64,000 bases of DNA from Lasiosphaeris hirsuta (GCA_030549175.1 JAUKUA010000002.1:1178001-1242000); one strand, 5' to 3'. Positions 1-12,368 are shown, counted from the stretch's first letter. The notes: generated by a model not told the origin, from the sequence alone. Numbers and translations: made by a program.

Positions 1-867
1 CACTGACATTGACTACCAGTACCTTACCTACCATGACCTTACTATGCACTTCAACTGCATAGTTTCGAGTCGTCAATAATGGCAGTACACGTCGCTATGG
101 CTTAAGGTCAGCCCTTCCATGTGTTTGAAATCACGTATCGCTGTACTCCGGTCCTCAGGGCTCCCTATCCGTCTCCTCGATTCCCTCCAGAACCCCTATT
201 TCCCTAACATCAATTCCCCCACTGCAGAGAGCCAACATTAGCTAGACTCAGATGAACCACGTGAAATACATCCTGTCCGATTCCAACTAATGTAAGGTCA
301 CCAACGGTCCACGGCCTTTACCCCGCGCCCATTCAGCTTCCTGAGAGATCGCCGACCAACACGAAAGAATAGATCGCGTCGTTAGCTCGGCCTGCAGCCC
401 AGGCTGCAGGACAAGACCCTATCTTGACGGTAATTCCGGTGCTGTCTTCTCACTCTTACCCTTGGGCGACTTGATATTTCACCTGTCTCTTGGGAGAGAG
501 ATCTATGAGTGTTCGGGTAGTTGAGATGAAGGGGTGCTGGGTCGATTAAGGGCGGAAATATCCCTTTGTCCGATTTTGCTTCCATGTGTCACCGAGCATC
601 GAGACCAATGGTAACCCCCTCGAGCCAGAACAAAGGTCGAGGCTTGTTCTATCCCCCAGAGATTATCACAGGGGTCGATGGGATTATCATATCACAACTC
701 CCTGACCCTCACCCTCACCTCAACCCCACAGTTTTACTTGTGTGAAAGAGCAGGCACGGCATCACAAGAATCTCGGATCACAGGACGAGTCGAAAGAAGC
801 AAGTTCTCGAGCACAAGCACCGTTCCAGTCCCTACTTGCTAGCACAGACCCTTCATCATGCCATTCC
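1..867. other. Intergenic, no supported gene
   Basis: Only short chance reading frames occur on both strands. I see no domain, splice pattern or RNA gene here. Confidence 0.5.
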
Positions 868-1229
868 CTAAGCCTTGTTCACCTCCTCATTGACAACATT
901 GTTGGTCTCCGCGTCCAGTGCTGCAGGAACACCCTCCTTGTTGGCTTCCTCGTCGACGACTGCTTTGGATGCCGCGTCAGCAACATAATGTCAAGCCAAT
1001 GATACCCCCCGACTAGATCAATTCCGTGAAATGTGTAAGGAGTAAACTCACGAGCGTCAATGGCAGTATCCCACTGGGCGTCCTTGCCGGTCTTATCGGC
1101 GGCGGTTTGGTCGGCGGCTCTGTTGTCGAGAACGTTAGTATTCCACAAGGGGCGGATGGTCAAAGGGTGGACATACTCCTGGCCGTCAACGGTGCTCTCA
1201 ACGTCTTGGACTTTATCCTCGAAACCCAT
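868..1229 (-). CDS. Small acidic hypothetical protein (2 exons)
   Basis: Proposed join is 1229-1052 then 959-868, with a 92-nt intron (donor GTGAGT, acceptor GCAG). The phase closes exactly, giving 89 residues. The start ATG at 1229 follows a purine-rich context, and the stop TAG is at 868-870. The product is hydrophilic, rich in Asp, Glu, Ala and Asn, with no Cys, signal peptide or membrane segment. I do not recognise a family. An in-frame 5' extension to 1352 is open but reads like non-coding sequence. The good splice signals and closing phase are the main evidence; a fortuitous reading frame remains possible. Confidence 0.45.
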
Positions 1230-2752
1230 CGTGAATGCTGCGATTGCCAAACAAATTCGGACTGAAAATTTCGTTATGGTGAATTCTTGATGTCGATACC
1301 AGGACTTCAAACTCGGCAGGTTCGAGGCCCATCTTATACTTCCCCGGCCCACTCCTTTTCAACTCCTGTTGGGGCTTTGTGGTGGCGCCATTCGCAACCT
1401 CAATGCCCAAAGCAACACGATAATATCAGGGCATCATGGTCAAACCTCACCACCCCGTAACACGCCATCCCTTGAACTTCTGCGCTGTCAACCTGCTCGC
1501 TCCAAAGACGAGTTCTACAACACATCATAATCGTCTTATCCCCTCCTCCATCCCCAAAGTCCCGCTTCACACCGCCCCCGCCACCACGGTATGGCAAGCG
1601 AGCCTCCGTACCGACTGACACTAGCCGTAGGACAAGCCTGGCCACGGTAGTGCACACAGGCAGGGCCCTTACACAGAGCTCCCGCTCTCCACGAATCAAA
1701 CTCCCACATCAGGCGATTCGACGCCAAGATTTGCGGCTCAGATTCACGGCAACGGGTTTAATTTCGGCAGGGCTACGCCGTCTCTTCGCTACATACACCC
1801 GACTCCGGGCCCTCGTTGATGAGCGTAGAGCTTCAACTCTATATAGAATTAAACCCGCTTTGCCGAACTGATTCACATCCCAACCAAGTTCAGTCGTTGA
1901 AGCCTATGCACATTATGGAATGAATGGCTTGAATTGGCTGTCAAATTGTCTGATCTAGGCCGAGGGTCCCTGGAGTAGGGGGGTTGCCCTTTTTTATCCT
2001 GGCTATCAGGTGCTGGTTTGTATCACTTAATAGGCTAGGAGTAACCTTTGTTGCCCCTGCTGGGAAACAAGCTCTGCTGAGGCACTGGTGGATTTGACAT
2101 CAATAATAAAGGCCCATCTTGTATGTCCTAACACAAGACAGCTCACCTTTATCGGACCTCTTTTTCAAGTGTTCAATTGGCCTCTTCAAATGCAAAATAT
2201 AAATCTCTAGACATCACATATCCCTTTTTACATGCCACAAAAGTAAATCAGGCAGGGGCATATCCATGGTGTCCTATGCCAACAAATAAGCAGGGATAGG
2301 GCTGTAAACTCAAACAGAAGGACACATTGATGTCATTTTCGCTATCTCAGCAGGGGGGGTCGGTCCCGCGAGACCGCCCTGCCATGCTACCTAATGTATT
2401 CCGATGATCGGCCAGCCCAAGATCCGACCAGTTGCCAACTGGTCCATTTTTGTTTTCATGGCCTCGTGAACTACCATACCAAAAAGCAAAACCCGTCAAC
2501 CACGAAGGTGGGCCCGTATAATGCTTGAATCAGCCCTCTAAGGAGGCCCAGAAACCGACCCAAAACCAACCAGCACCCCCAATGCGTGAGCATAGCCTTC
2601 CGTAAAGCACACCCAAATACATTAACATCGAAGTGAAAGGGTATATGTACCGTGCGTCATATCTCATAACCCGCAGCGCGGGCAGGCGTGATGTTCCCAT
2701 AGGCTGCTGCTCTTGCAGGCAGACCTATTCCAAAGCCCCCTTGAATTGCTGT
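1230..2752. other. Intergenic, no supported gene
   Basis: Several overlapping reading frames of 60-100 codons at 1,400-1,870 show no domain or plausible splice signals. From 1,870 to 2,640 the sequence is AT-richer with nothing recognisable. Confidence 0.5.
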
Positions 2753-4370
2753 TTAGCAGACCTCGAGTGGATTTGCAGGGCGCGCTGTCCGTCTCCTCTT
2801 AGCGTCCGGACTCAGCACAGGACAGTCCTCAGAACTATTGGATGTCTCCTCCTCGAAGCTGCTGTTGAGAACTTCGGAAAGTGGGGCCCGCTCGGTGCGT
2901 CTCCGCTTGAGATTTGTTGCGGGGTACACCGGGGCCGGGGCCGGTTGGTCCACCAGCATATCCCATAGGCCGATGTGATCGGGATCTCCGTACAGTGGCT
3001 CTCCGGCAATCTCGTGACCAAGCGCCTTGGCGAGACGCTCTTTCAGGCCAAGAATGGGCCAGAAAGTCACGGGCGTGTGGGTGATATGGATGCCACCGTT
3101 GACATTTGCGTCGTCGGTGGAGGTCGGCGCCTTATGGGGGTCCATGAAGCGGCTCAGGAACGCAGCTGACACGACAGCCGTGTAAACAATGAAATTGGGG
3201 CTGCTGTCATTACCCTCATCGTGGGTGATGATTTGGACCTTGACATCGTGGAAGTTGGGCGTTGGCATGCGGACCGACTTCTGACTGCTGCGGGAGCCAT
3301 TTGATGACTGCGATGATGACTTGGATGAAGATCCCTTGTGGTAGAAATGGGCCTGGGCCATAGCGAGCAGGATGCCGATTAGGTACGGGTCGTGGTCGAG
3401 GTTTGCTGGGATCAGAAGCTTTGACCGAAGGCGCTGCAGCCGGGCAACAGGCTCGTTGGGGGTGTGGTTGGGTCCGAGGACAACGCGGAAGAGGTTCTCG
3501 CGGATCATAGCCAGCTGGCCGCGATTGACGTATGCTAACACTGGTTGGTTCGGCGCGTAGCCAGAGCTGGATTCGGGACTGCTGGCAGGAGGTAGATTTT
3601 TAAATGATGTCGCCGGTATTGTTGGGGCCGAGTCAAAGGAGGTGTCAACACCACTGGGCGACTTCCACATACAAGGAATCCGAATAGCCTTTCTGAAGAT
3701 GCGTTGGCCGAAGAAAATGTCGAGTTCGGCGCCAGTCTTGGGGCGCGACAGGGTGCCGGAAAACAGAGTTGCCATCACATGCTTGATAGCCCGGTTCTTG
3801 GAGAACATGCGCGCGGGCTGCGAGTCGTGCTTGACGAGGATGTGCAGCTCGGCGGTCAGAGCGCGGGCCAGGTTGGAAGGCTCTAGGAATCTGCCCGGAA
3901 CGAGTTCGGGGACGGGCTTGACGATGGCGGGGCACTCGGAAAAGCGGGCACCGAGCAGTTGGGTGTGGAGGTCGGTCCAGCAGATGGGCAGGACGTAGAG
4001 TGAGGTGCCGGCATGCTCGAACATGGTGTCATAGATAGAGCCTGGCTCGGGCCGGGTTATGTGCAGGTTTCGGCGCGCGGGCCGACGACTTGTCTGAGGG
4101 CCGGTGCCCTTTTCCGAGTCGTCAACCATGACGGGTTGTTGTGTGCAGCCGGGGCTGAGTGTGTCGCGTGAAGGCGGCATGTGGATGATGGAGCGCAGCT
4201 GACCGAGGAAGCTGCTGCCGAAAAAGGTACTGAAGCGGGAGGCGGGCGCGTTAGCAAAGCTGGACTTTGAGGCGAGCGATGGCAAGTTATAGCAATTGAG
4301 AGTTCCTGCCCAATCGATAGAAAAGTGAAATGAAGGCATATGAAGACGCGACTTACTCAATCACAAGCAT
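2753..4370 (-). CDS. Conserved fungal protein of unknown function, basic clusters
   Basis: The long exon 4229-2753 is preceded by a proposed 14-nt first exon (4370-4357, ATG plus four codons) and a 127-nt intron (GTAAGT donor, CTAAC branch, TTCAG acceptor). Phases close to give 496 residues. If the short exon is wrong, the first internal Met of the long exon would be the start. The protein has a globular middle, a Ser-rich low-complexity stretch around two thirds along, and Lys/Arg clusters near the C terminus (KRRRTER and KRRRTAR) that look like nuclear localisation signals. I do not recognise a catalytic motif. A nuclear role is inference only. The exon is clean, so it is very likely a real gene. 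Confidence 0.75.
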
Positions 4371-5994
4371 CGGTCGGGTGCACCTGGTTCACTTGCCAGG
4401 GGGGTGGACTGACACCCTGGATCGCGATCAGCCCCGCAAAATAAACGCCAACGCGAAAATCAAGGGCGCCAAATAACATGGAACTTACCGAAATTCGCGG
4501 AATGGCCCGGTCAATTGCGCGTAGTCGAAATACGGCGCAGAATGTGTACAGAGTACGGTTTCGCAGGAGCAGAATCGAGAAATCGAGGGCCACGGTCAAC
4601 AAAGGTTGCGACAAGTGGAGGAATGTATTTGTGGTCGAGGTAAGGAAAGGACCAAGGGCTGGGCAGAAATGGTGGGTTTAAGAAACGCGACCGACTGGGG
4701 GAAGCCGGGACCCCTCACCTCTTGGTTCCGCCTGCTTTTGGTGTGGCGACTAAAAATGCGCCAACAATCTACTTTTCTGCCGGTCGCAGGACGCGCTAGC
4801 ACACGAGCTCACCTGACAGACCCAAGGAGCGCAGGCACCAGTCGTGTCACAGCCCCAGCCACCAGCCAGAAGCGTCACTCTTCCGCGATGAAATTTCTCA
4901 TGATTTTTCGAGACTTCTGTGCAAATTCCGGTTCGGTGGACACCAAAATGCATTTGGCGTTTTCTTTTCCTTAGCTATTTCTTTTTCCCCTTGCCGCAAG
5001 GAGTAATTCCGATTACATTTCCACATGCACGTAGTGCAACCGGTGTTTGGTGCGACCGGAATCGGATCAAACAGGGTTTGCGGTTTAGGTGCTGGGCGTC
5101 ATCCGACCCACTTTTGATTTAGCCAGCCTTGGGCCGACAGGTGCGAATACCCTCCTGCATTTGTTAGCGCGCAACACGCAAAGTGATGTCTACCTACCAC
5201 CTGATGGTACTGAAGCCTTGAGAAGGCCTCTCCAGCACCAAAAAAAAAAACAGGCATCTTGAGCTTTTTACACACCCTCTGCTACTATTGAGCGCTCCCA
5301 TTGATTTTAAATAAATATATAGAGCTGGATCAGAAATGGTTGCTACGACATCATTGATGTGAAGTCACTCGCTAACGGGCAAGTGAGGCAAGAGAAGAGG
5401 AAACTGGCAGATGGTTTCAGTGAACCATGATCTCCGTCCTGAAAACAGCCCAAAGCTCTCCAGTATCAAGTGGAAATGTCCAGAACATTATCCCAGTATT
5501 ATCCCAGTAGTCTCTTTCTGCGCCTAATGTGCTCCATAGATGCCGCACCATCTTGCTCTTTCCTACTTGATGGTAAATTAATATCATGATGTCTTGCAAA
5601 AGCGTTGCAAACGGGCAGTCAGCAAGGAGTGATTTGACGGTGCATGTGTTCGCCGATTATTGGCACCACGCCCCAACATTAGGCCGGACCAATTAAGCCG
5701 CTGCAAGCCAGATGTGGCTGCCTGCGATGACTGTGCCATTCGCCCCAGGCAGTCGCCACTTTTGGCAACTCCCTCAGCCACAATTGAGAACCCCCCCCCC
5801 TTCAGCCACATCCCCATGAAACTGATTCGACGTCGAGCAGGGGCGCAAGCACAGGTCCACCGACCCAGTCTAGCAACCCCGCAAGGCTGAGAGTGCGACA
5901 GCAACCGCGGACAAGTTACATCCCGCCTCCACGATCCCATCACGCCCGCATCCCAAGCAACCAGCCTTGAACCTGCAAGGAGGTCGCCGTCAAG
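4371..5994. other. Divergent intergenic region
   Basis: It separates the minus-strand gene ending at 4370 from the plus-strand ARPC3 gene. It probably holds both promoters. A run of ten C lies at 5791-5800. No gene is supported. Confidence 0.5.
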
Positions 5995-6746
5995 ATGCCG
6001 GTATGCAGTTGCCTTTTCCAGCTCCTCAATCTCCCGCTACGCCCTCCAAATCCCAAACGCCCGCAATCATTTCCTGGCGAGTGTCCCCGTCGCTGACTGA
6101 ACCCCCTCAGGCCTACAACTCCATCTTCAACGAAGACCCCAACCCGCCGCGGCTGGTGGGCAACTTCCCCCTGCTGCCGCTGCGCACCAAGATCCGCGGG
6201 CCCGTCTACCCCCTCCCGTTCCCGGAACCGCCCCTGCCGGCGTCCGAGTCCCCCGACCCGGACTCGGGGTCGTACGACATCCTCGATGAGGTCCTCGCCC
6301 TCTTCCGCGCCAACACCTTCTTCCGCAACTTTGAGATCCAGGGCCCTGCCGACCGCCTGCTCGTCTACGGCATCTGGTTCGTGTCCGACTGCCTTTCCAA
6401 GATCAAGCCGAACGCCAACGTGCGCGAGGCCACCAAGGAAGTCACCAACCTCGCGCTCGACACGCATTTTGCCATTCCGGGTGACCCGGCGTGGCCGTTG
6501 AATCAGGTATGAATAAATTAGAAGAGGGCAGAGGGGTCGAGGAAGGTGCTAACGGACGGCAATTAGATGTACGAGCCCCCCCGCGACCGGCAGGACGGCG
6601 AGATTCTCCGCCAGTACATGTCACAGGTGCGGCAGGAGCTGGCGACGAGGTTACTCGCGCGCGTCTATGATGAGGGCGGCGACGGAAAGCCGAGCAAGTG
6701 GTGGCTGAGCTTCACTAAGCGGAAGTTTATGGGCAAGGGGCTGTGA
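5995..6746 (+). CDS. ARC18: Actin-related protein 2/3 complex subunit 3 (ARPC3, 21 kDa)
   Basis: Join 5995-6000, 6111-6506, 6567-6746, giving 193 residues. The first exon is only six bases (Met-Pro), and the second starts Ala-Tyr-Asn, restoring the conserved family N terminus. Recognisable family blocks include LVGNF.LLPLRTK, a FRAN.FFRNFEI.GPADR segment, an ALPGDP-like block (IPGDPAWPLNQ), and the C-terminal PSKWWL.F.KRKFM.K.L. Introns are 110 and 60 nt; the second has a GCTAAC branch site. ARPC3 is a structural subunit of the Arp2/3 complex that nucleates branched actin filaments at cortical patches and endocytic sites. The length is close to the yeast protein (178). It is convergent with TRM6, 215 bp away. 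Confidence 0.96.
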
Positions 6747-6961
6747 GGAGTGGGAAATACAAAAACCAAGGAGCACGAGATACCATGCACTTTGACATTT
6801 AAAACAGCTCGGCGTGAGGAATAACGGCTCTATTTTTATAGTGGTATCTACGTCTTCACGTCTATAATGCAGAGTGATGCTGTGCTCTCGTCCCCATGAT
6901 ATCCATTCCCGACCGCGCCTCTAACCCAGGGAGCCGTAACGCCTCGGTCGCGTCTAGCCGA

Positions 6962-8866
6962 TCATGCCTTTGGGGTGTCAGCAGCCTCCGACTCCGCCGC
7001 TGAGCCCGTCTCAAGCTTTCTCCGCTTGAACTTGCCCTTAGCGGCCACCTTGCCCGCGGCAGGCTTCGCCCTCCACGCTGTGAACACATAGCCGTCGGTA
7101 CCGCCGCGCTCAGTCATCAGCGGGTGCGTCCTACCCGGCAGAACCTGCCAGCGGCGGGCGCGGCTCGTCTGGATCGACGTGCCCAGCAACAGCGTTGGGT
7201 TGAGCGGGAATTGCTCGCTGCCCTCCCAGCGCTCCAGCTCCTCTACCGTCTTGGCTACCATCTCGGGCAGCGTGCCGCTGGTCCACGCGGTTCGCCGGCT
7301 CACGCTGAAGCAGTCAGCGAGAGCCGCAAGCGGCTCAAGAGTGGGCGAATACATCGATACTGGCGCACCACCGGCCAGCAGGGGCAGGGTGTGCTTGAGG
7401 ATGCTAATTGGGTCCATGGTGCTCGCGCACACTAGACCTGAGAAGCCACCTGCGCGCGTCGCCTCGACGACGTGCCTGGTGCGCGCGAACCTCCTGCGCT
7501 TGCGGTGGAAGTTGCCCCGCCGGCTGGGTTTCCACGAGCCCAGTAACTCGGGCGATGCAGTCAGTGGTGGGGTCGAGTAGGCCGTGTCGAGCTCGGGCTT
7601 GAGTAGTTGCAGCCAGGTGAGACACATGAGATGCCTGCAGAGGGGGTGTTCGGCGTGACTTGGGGCCACGGCGTCAAAATCCCAGTAGCCGAGGAACGGC
7701 AGACTCGGTTGGCTGGCGCTGTGGACGACCGTGATTGTGTTGGTTTGCGAGTAGGGGATCGCAAAGTCGGAGGAGCGAACTTTCTTGGGTCGCGCCCCGT
7801 CAATTGCCCTGTTGGCCGGGTCGTCAGCATCCGCCATGTCGACGTCGCCATCTTGGTTGTCCTCTGCTTCCTTCTCGGCCTCTCGTCTCTCCCTCTTCTC
7901 CCTCCTTGCCTGCTCGTCCAAGCTGTCTTCGTCCTCATCCAATTCGGGGAACAGGACGCCCATCCTCTCGGCAATCGCCGCGACCAAAAGGCCACCTGTA
8001 TCGTCCACCACAAGCCATCTGCCGTTCAGCAGATCCCCCTGGAGAGGGGCCAGAGCCTCTTCGCCCTGTTCACAAGTTGCCATTGGATCGCCGAGATAGA
8101 CGCTATCGCCGCCGTAGTGCACATTTCCCCACGAGCCCACAAGAGCAATCATCTCAGCGCGCAAATCCAGAATCTTGCTAGCATCCCTCTCCTCGAGCTG
8201 CCAGTGCGCAAGGTTCGGCACGTCGACGGGCAGTATTTGGAAGCGCCGGATGTACTTTTTGGTCTTCAGCAGCTTATACTTTGCCAGACTGAAACTTGTC
8301 TTTTGATCAAGCGCCGTGTGCGACAGCATCAGCTTGGCGATCACGTCCTTGCCCGCATTGCTGCCCTCCCGCTTGAGCTCCTCGATCTCTTCCTGTGTCA
8401 ACGTCTGGCGGGCGTTCTCGTCGATAACCTCCCCGCTCGACCGCGTTACGAGCTTGCCGCTCTCGGCATCAACCAAGGTGAACTCGACACCATCTTCAGC
8501 GGATATGACGGGCTTAGCGGCATCGACTGTGGGCGCGGAGCAGTCTGGCGATTCCTCGTCGGCAAAGATCTCAGCGTACAACTCGGAGGCGGGGACTATG
8601 CGGATGCGGGAGTACTTCTCGTCTGGGCGCTGGTCCTCGATCTCGAAGGTAACGTGGTAGGGTCGCTCGATGATTAGGTTTGCGGGAAAGGAGCCGTATT
8701 TGCCTAGCGAGATGGTGCTGGGGCTGTCAATCGAAGGGTTCTTTGTCTGCACGCACTCGGGACGAGGGCTAACTTACGCGTTTGGTGTAACGAGGATGTT
8801 CCTGGTGACACCTGAGGGCAGTCTGATGGCGACCCAGGTATTGGGGCGGATGATGGAGGAGTACAT
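6962..8866 (-). CDS. TRM6: tRNA (adenine-58-N1)-methyltransferase non-catalytic subunit TRM6/Gcd10
   Basis: Join 8866-8778 and 8723-6962 with a 54-nt intron; phase closes for 616 residues. The first exon encodes a start typical of Gcd10 (an N-terminal segment with W.AIRLPSG). Exon 2 continues with the SLGKYGSFP block and the region T..EIE.LK that marks the family. TRM6 binds tRNA and partners with catalytic TRM61 in the nucleus to make m1A58, needed for initiator tRNA stability. An acidic/basic charged linker sits in the middle, and a Lys/Arg-rich C terminus (KGKFKRRK) could bind RNA or act as a nuclear signal. It is longer than the yeast protein (478), through the linker and tail. There is no catalytic SAM motif, as expected. 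Confidence 0.93.
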
Positions 8867-9660
8867 CTTGACGCGATCGTCCGGACAGCAGATGCGTTGG
8901 TTGGTGCAAGGCCTTGCAAACTGCAGTTGCTCCTAACCTCTGAAAAAATTTCGACGAGCAAACAATGCGATTGCAGCGTATGCGGGACACTGCGGGGTAG
9001 CAGCTCGAGCTCTGGGGAAAGCTAGAGCCTGCGCTGGGGTGCTCGGGGGGAACCTTGATGGATGGGTGCCCGGGCTCAGAATTTGGGACCCACCCCAACA
9101 AAGTTCACGTCCACCACTGACGCCCCAAGAAACCTGACCGAGGATTGATTACTTGGACATCATGTCAAGAACGACATTAGGAAAAACACATGATGCCATT
9201 CACAAAATTGATTGAATTCTCTAAAGGACACTAGATGCGCCTTTTTATTTTTAAAAAGGCAAAATATATGTTGCGAAATCTACAGGACACCACCCTCCCC
9301 GGCCCGACAGGCCTGGCTCGGTCTTTCGGATTTGCATCCGTCCGAAATCCTGAGATGCCGAGGTACATTTCGCGACGGGTTTGGGACACCAAAAGGAGAT
9401 TCCTAAACAACATCGTTGGTCTTTGGCGCGCGTCGAGGTGCGGTTGCTCCTTTGGCTGCCCCATTTTCCGGCACTCGGTCAGCGATGAAGACCGGGTCCG
9501 GCAGGCGGGGTTCATCAATGGCGTGCTTTATAAGTCGATATAATTATTAAGCGCTGGTAAGCAGAAACATTCGTTGTCCAGTATAAAGTTCAAGTGTGTC
9601 GAGCATCTTTGAGAGGTTGCATACATACCTTCATCCCTACTCATCATCTCGATATCATTG
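8867..9660. other. Divergent promoter region of TRM6 and the reductase gene
   Basis: This lies between two divergent genes. Sequence from 9,130 to 9,660 is AT-rich with short chance frames only. I see no gene or clear TATA box. Confidence 0.5.
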
Positions 9661-9678
9661 ATGCAGCCAAACCGGTGA
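9661..9678 (+). promoter_or_regulatory. Minimal upstream ORF before the reductase start
   Basis: ATG followed by four codons and TGA, ending two bases before the main ATG at 9681. A uORF this close would require leaky scanning or very short-range reinitiation. Whether it lies in the transcript depends on the unmapped transcription start site. Confidence 0.4.
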
Positions 9679-9680
9679 AA

Positions 9681-10794
9681 ATGGCAAACAACCTAGATGG
9701 CGCCGGCAAGGTGGGCATCCTTCTCCGCAGATAAATGCAACGAAACTGACATATTGGCAGCCTTACCAGGAGGGCGGGCACTTTGTGCGCCCAGCCAGCT
9801 CATTCCGCGACTTTGTCTCGCCAGATCCGAACTCAAAATTCGCTGCTGAAAAGGGGCGATATGCCCTATACCTCGCCCCAACTTGTCCTTGGGTGAGATA
9901 TACCACTCGAACCACACCCTAGTCACGACTGACCTTGTTAAGGCCCATCGAACCATCATCGTCCGCGTCCTAAAGGGGCTCGAAGACATCGTAGACTTCT
10001 ATCAGCTCCACGCCGGCATGGGCAAAGATGGCTGGTACTTCAGCGGCGAGGGCGACTCCCTGCCCGCGGATCCCCTTTATGGGTTCACTCTCCTTCGTGA
10101 CCTCTACAAGAAAGCCGACCCCGAATTCTCAGGCCGCATCACGGTGCCCGTGCTCTGGGACAAAAAGACACACACCATCGTCAACAACGAAAGCTCAGAG
10201 ATCATCCGCATGTTCGGCCCCGCCTTCGACGCCCTGATCCCCGAGCACCTGCGCGAGGCCAGCAAGCCAGGGGGCGGCCTGTACCCTGTCCAGCTCCAGC
10301 CACAGATCGACGAGCTAAACGACTGGGTCTACAACCTGATCAACAACGGCGTGTATAAGACGGGTCTCGCCGCCAGCCAGGAGGCCTACGACGCCAACCT
10401 CTACTCGGTATTCGATGGGCTCGATCGCGTTGAGGGAATCCTTGCAGCCGATGGGAGGAAGTACCTCTTTGGCGAACACATCACCGAGGCCGACGTGCGG
10501 CTGTACACGACCATCGCTCGCTTTGATGTTGGTTACCATCCTGTGTTTTTGTGCAACCTCAAGATGATTCGACACGATTACCCGGCCATCTACCAGTGGT
10601 ACCGTCGGCTGTTTTGGGACCGGGATGAGAGTGAGACGAGTGAGACGCGGGGCGCGTTTTATAAGACGACACGGCCGTACTTGCATCTGTACGTGAAGGG
10701 GTATTCGCAAGCGCGACATAAGATTGTACTGAATGGCAATGGGCCACTCATCGTGCCCCGAGGGCCGAAGGTTCAGTTTCCCGAGGAGATATAG
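9681..10794 (+). CDS. Glutathionyl-hydroquinone reductase-like GST (ECM4/YqjG/Gto family)
   Basis: Join 9681-9710, 9761-9892, 9943-10794; both introns are 50 nt and in phase 0. The product has 337 residues, typical for the family. The catalytic CPW motif (Cys52) is at the end of exon 2 and joins directly to AHRT in exon 3, giving the family signature CPWAHRT. The thioredoxin-like half contains VPVLWDKK and NNESSEIIRM; the alpha-helical half contains GEHITEADVRLY and a Tyr-Pro-x-Ile-Tyr-x-Trp-Tyr-like region. These enzymes reduce glutathionyl-hydroquinones to hydroquinone with GSH, via a Cys-glutathione intermediate, usually in the cytosol. No targeting signal is visible. A tiny uORF precedes the start. 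Confidence 0.94.
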
Positions 10795-11040
10795 GTCACA
10801 AAACTTTGGTACCTAGTGTCGATGCTAAACCATCACCCACAATCGGTGATGGGATGTACCCATTTTTATCACCTACAAGCCACACCGTGGGGGAGTCTAA
10901 TTCAACTGCTCATAAAGGCACTGGGGTGTCAACTTGGCTCGCACTTCCAGTCCCAATCCTTCGCATGCCTGCCTCATGCAGCAATTAACCCCTTCTCCAA
11001 TATCTCCGTCTCCATCTAGCAAGACCTCCTCCCTAGAGCC

Positions 11041-11908
11041 TCAGATTCCAGCAACCTCGCCACAAAAAGTCGCGATAGCCTCAACCACCTCCCCAGGAAT
11101 ACTCAGGAATGGCGAATGTCCCGACTCTAGCCTAACTACCTTGTCGAACTTTCCTACCTTCACCATGGACTCCTGAAACGCAGGCGGCATCGTCTGATCC
11201 CTCTCACAAAGGAGATACAGCTTGGGAACTGTGATCTCCGACTCAAGAAACTGCGGGAACGTGTTCATACTCTTTTTCGACTGGAATTTGCACAGCGATG
11301 CGAATGCCACATCTGCCGTCTCCGCGGGAAGGTCGTTATAAAACTGGGGTTTCGCGCCCTCGGTGAGGGAGATGAGTCCGTCCTAGGTACTCAGAGTTAG
11401 CATCTGCCCCTTCGTGTCTATCTCCAAATTCTCGGTACTTTGAAGCACTCCATGGGTTGGGGAGGGTGAGACAAACACACACCTTCAAAATACGATGCTC
11501 CCTCAGCGGCATCTCCCCCTCACCCCCCTGTACATTCCTCCCCCTCACGGGAAACGCAAACGCCGCCGCCCAAATGGCGCCGACCACACCCCCAGCTAGA
11601 TTCCTTGCGCTCCGCTCGGCCTTGGTCTGCCCTTGAATGCACACCGTCGCTACCATGGAGCCATAGCTATGCGCGAATATGACGGCCTCATTCCCGGCAT
11701 CAAGGAGCGGGAGGAGCTGTGCGTGGATGGCCTTGGCATCGTCCGCCGGGGTCGCAGAGGGCGAGACGTCGGTGTCGCCTGCGGCGACAAGGGGGACGCT
11801 GAGGACCGTGTAGCCGAGCGATTGGAGGGGCTGAATCACGTCGGCATAGTGGCTTGGCCGATGGAAGGCGCCGGGAATAACGACGATTATGGGTTTGACC
11901 TGTGTCAT
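11041..11908 (-). CDS. Alpha/beta hydrolase fold protein
   Basis: Join 11908-11483 and 11382-11041 with a 100-nt phase-0 intron; 255 residues. The core starts with VVIPGAFH (oxyanion strand). The nucleophile elbow is AHSYGS with Ser81, the acid is probably Asp204 in CERDQ, and the base is His231 in SGHSP, so the triad is complete. It resembles the small esterase/methylesterase-like branch of the superfamily. Substrate is unknown. No signal peptide is seen from ATG 11908; an in-frame ATG at 11962 would add 18 residues. It is convergent with the preceding reductase gene (246 bp). Confidence 0.88.
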
Positions 11909-12027
11909 TGTCGGATGGGGAGGTGAAGGTTTGTAATCGAAACGGGAAAGTCTCCTCGACATTGACTCAGGTCAAGAGTGACGATCAGTCGCTGAGAGGG
12001 GTTAGATTTGGTTTTGTGTTGCCTTTC

Positions 12028-12368
12028 TCACATGACTTTGTCTAAGCTGACAAATGGGTTTTGAGAAGGGCTAGGAATGACCTCTGTGGCTTTCTGGGCC
12101 CCGGCGTAGAATTTGTTGAACGTTTCAGTGACCTTCTGATGCGGTTTCAATTTCTTGTCCTTGGGATCTGTTATAATGTCGCCTCTCAGGTCACCGACAC
12201 ACAATCGCCAGCAATCTTCCACCCATCGTACGCCGTCTGGGAGAAGTCTATGTCTTCAAGCACATAAACACAGTAGTAGAGAGCCCTCTCGGCGGCACCG
12301 CGCACCCAGTATGCCGAGGTGGTATAGACGCAGATTGTGAGCAGTGCGGCAGTCCAATGTATCTTCAT
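12028..12368 (-). CDS. Putative small secreted protein (intron or frameshift uncertain)
   Basis: From ATG 12368 the frame starts Met-Lys-Ile-His and is followed by a hydrophobic stretch (about residues 6-18) ending near Thr-Ser-Ala, a good signal peptide. It runs into a stop at 12186, while the next frame stays open to 12028. A 65-nt intron with a weak GTGTCG donor and CATCAG acceptor would join them in phase 0 to about 90 residues; a one-base frameshift is the alternative. The mature part has few Cys and no recognised domain. If spliced it could be a small effector-like protein; if not, it is a pseudogene. Confidence 0.4.

Noticed and set aside
7607..8677. 356-codon plus-strand frame
   Set aside because: It is the antisense shadow of TRM6, whose product is clearly identified.
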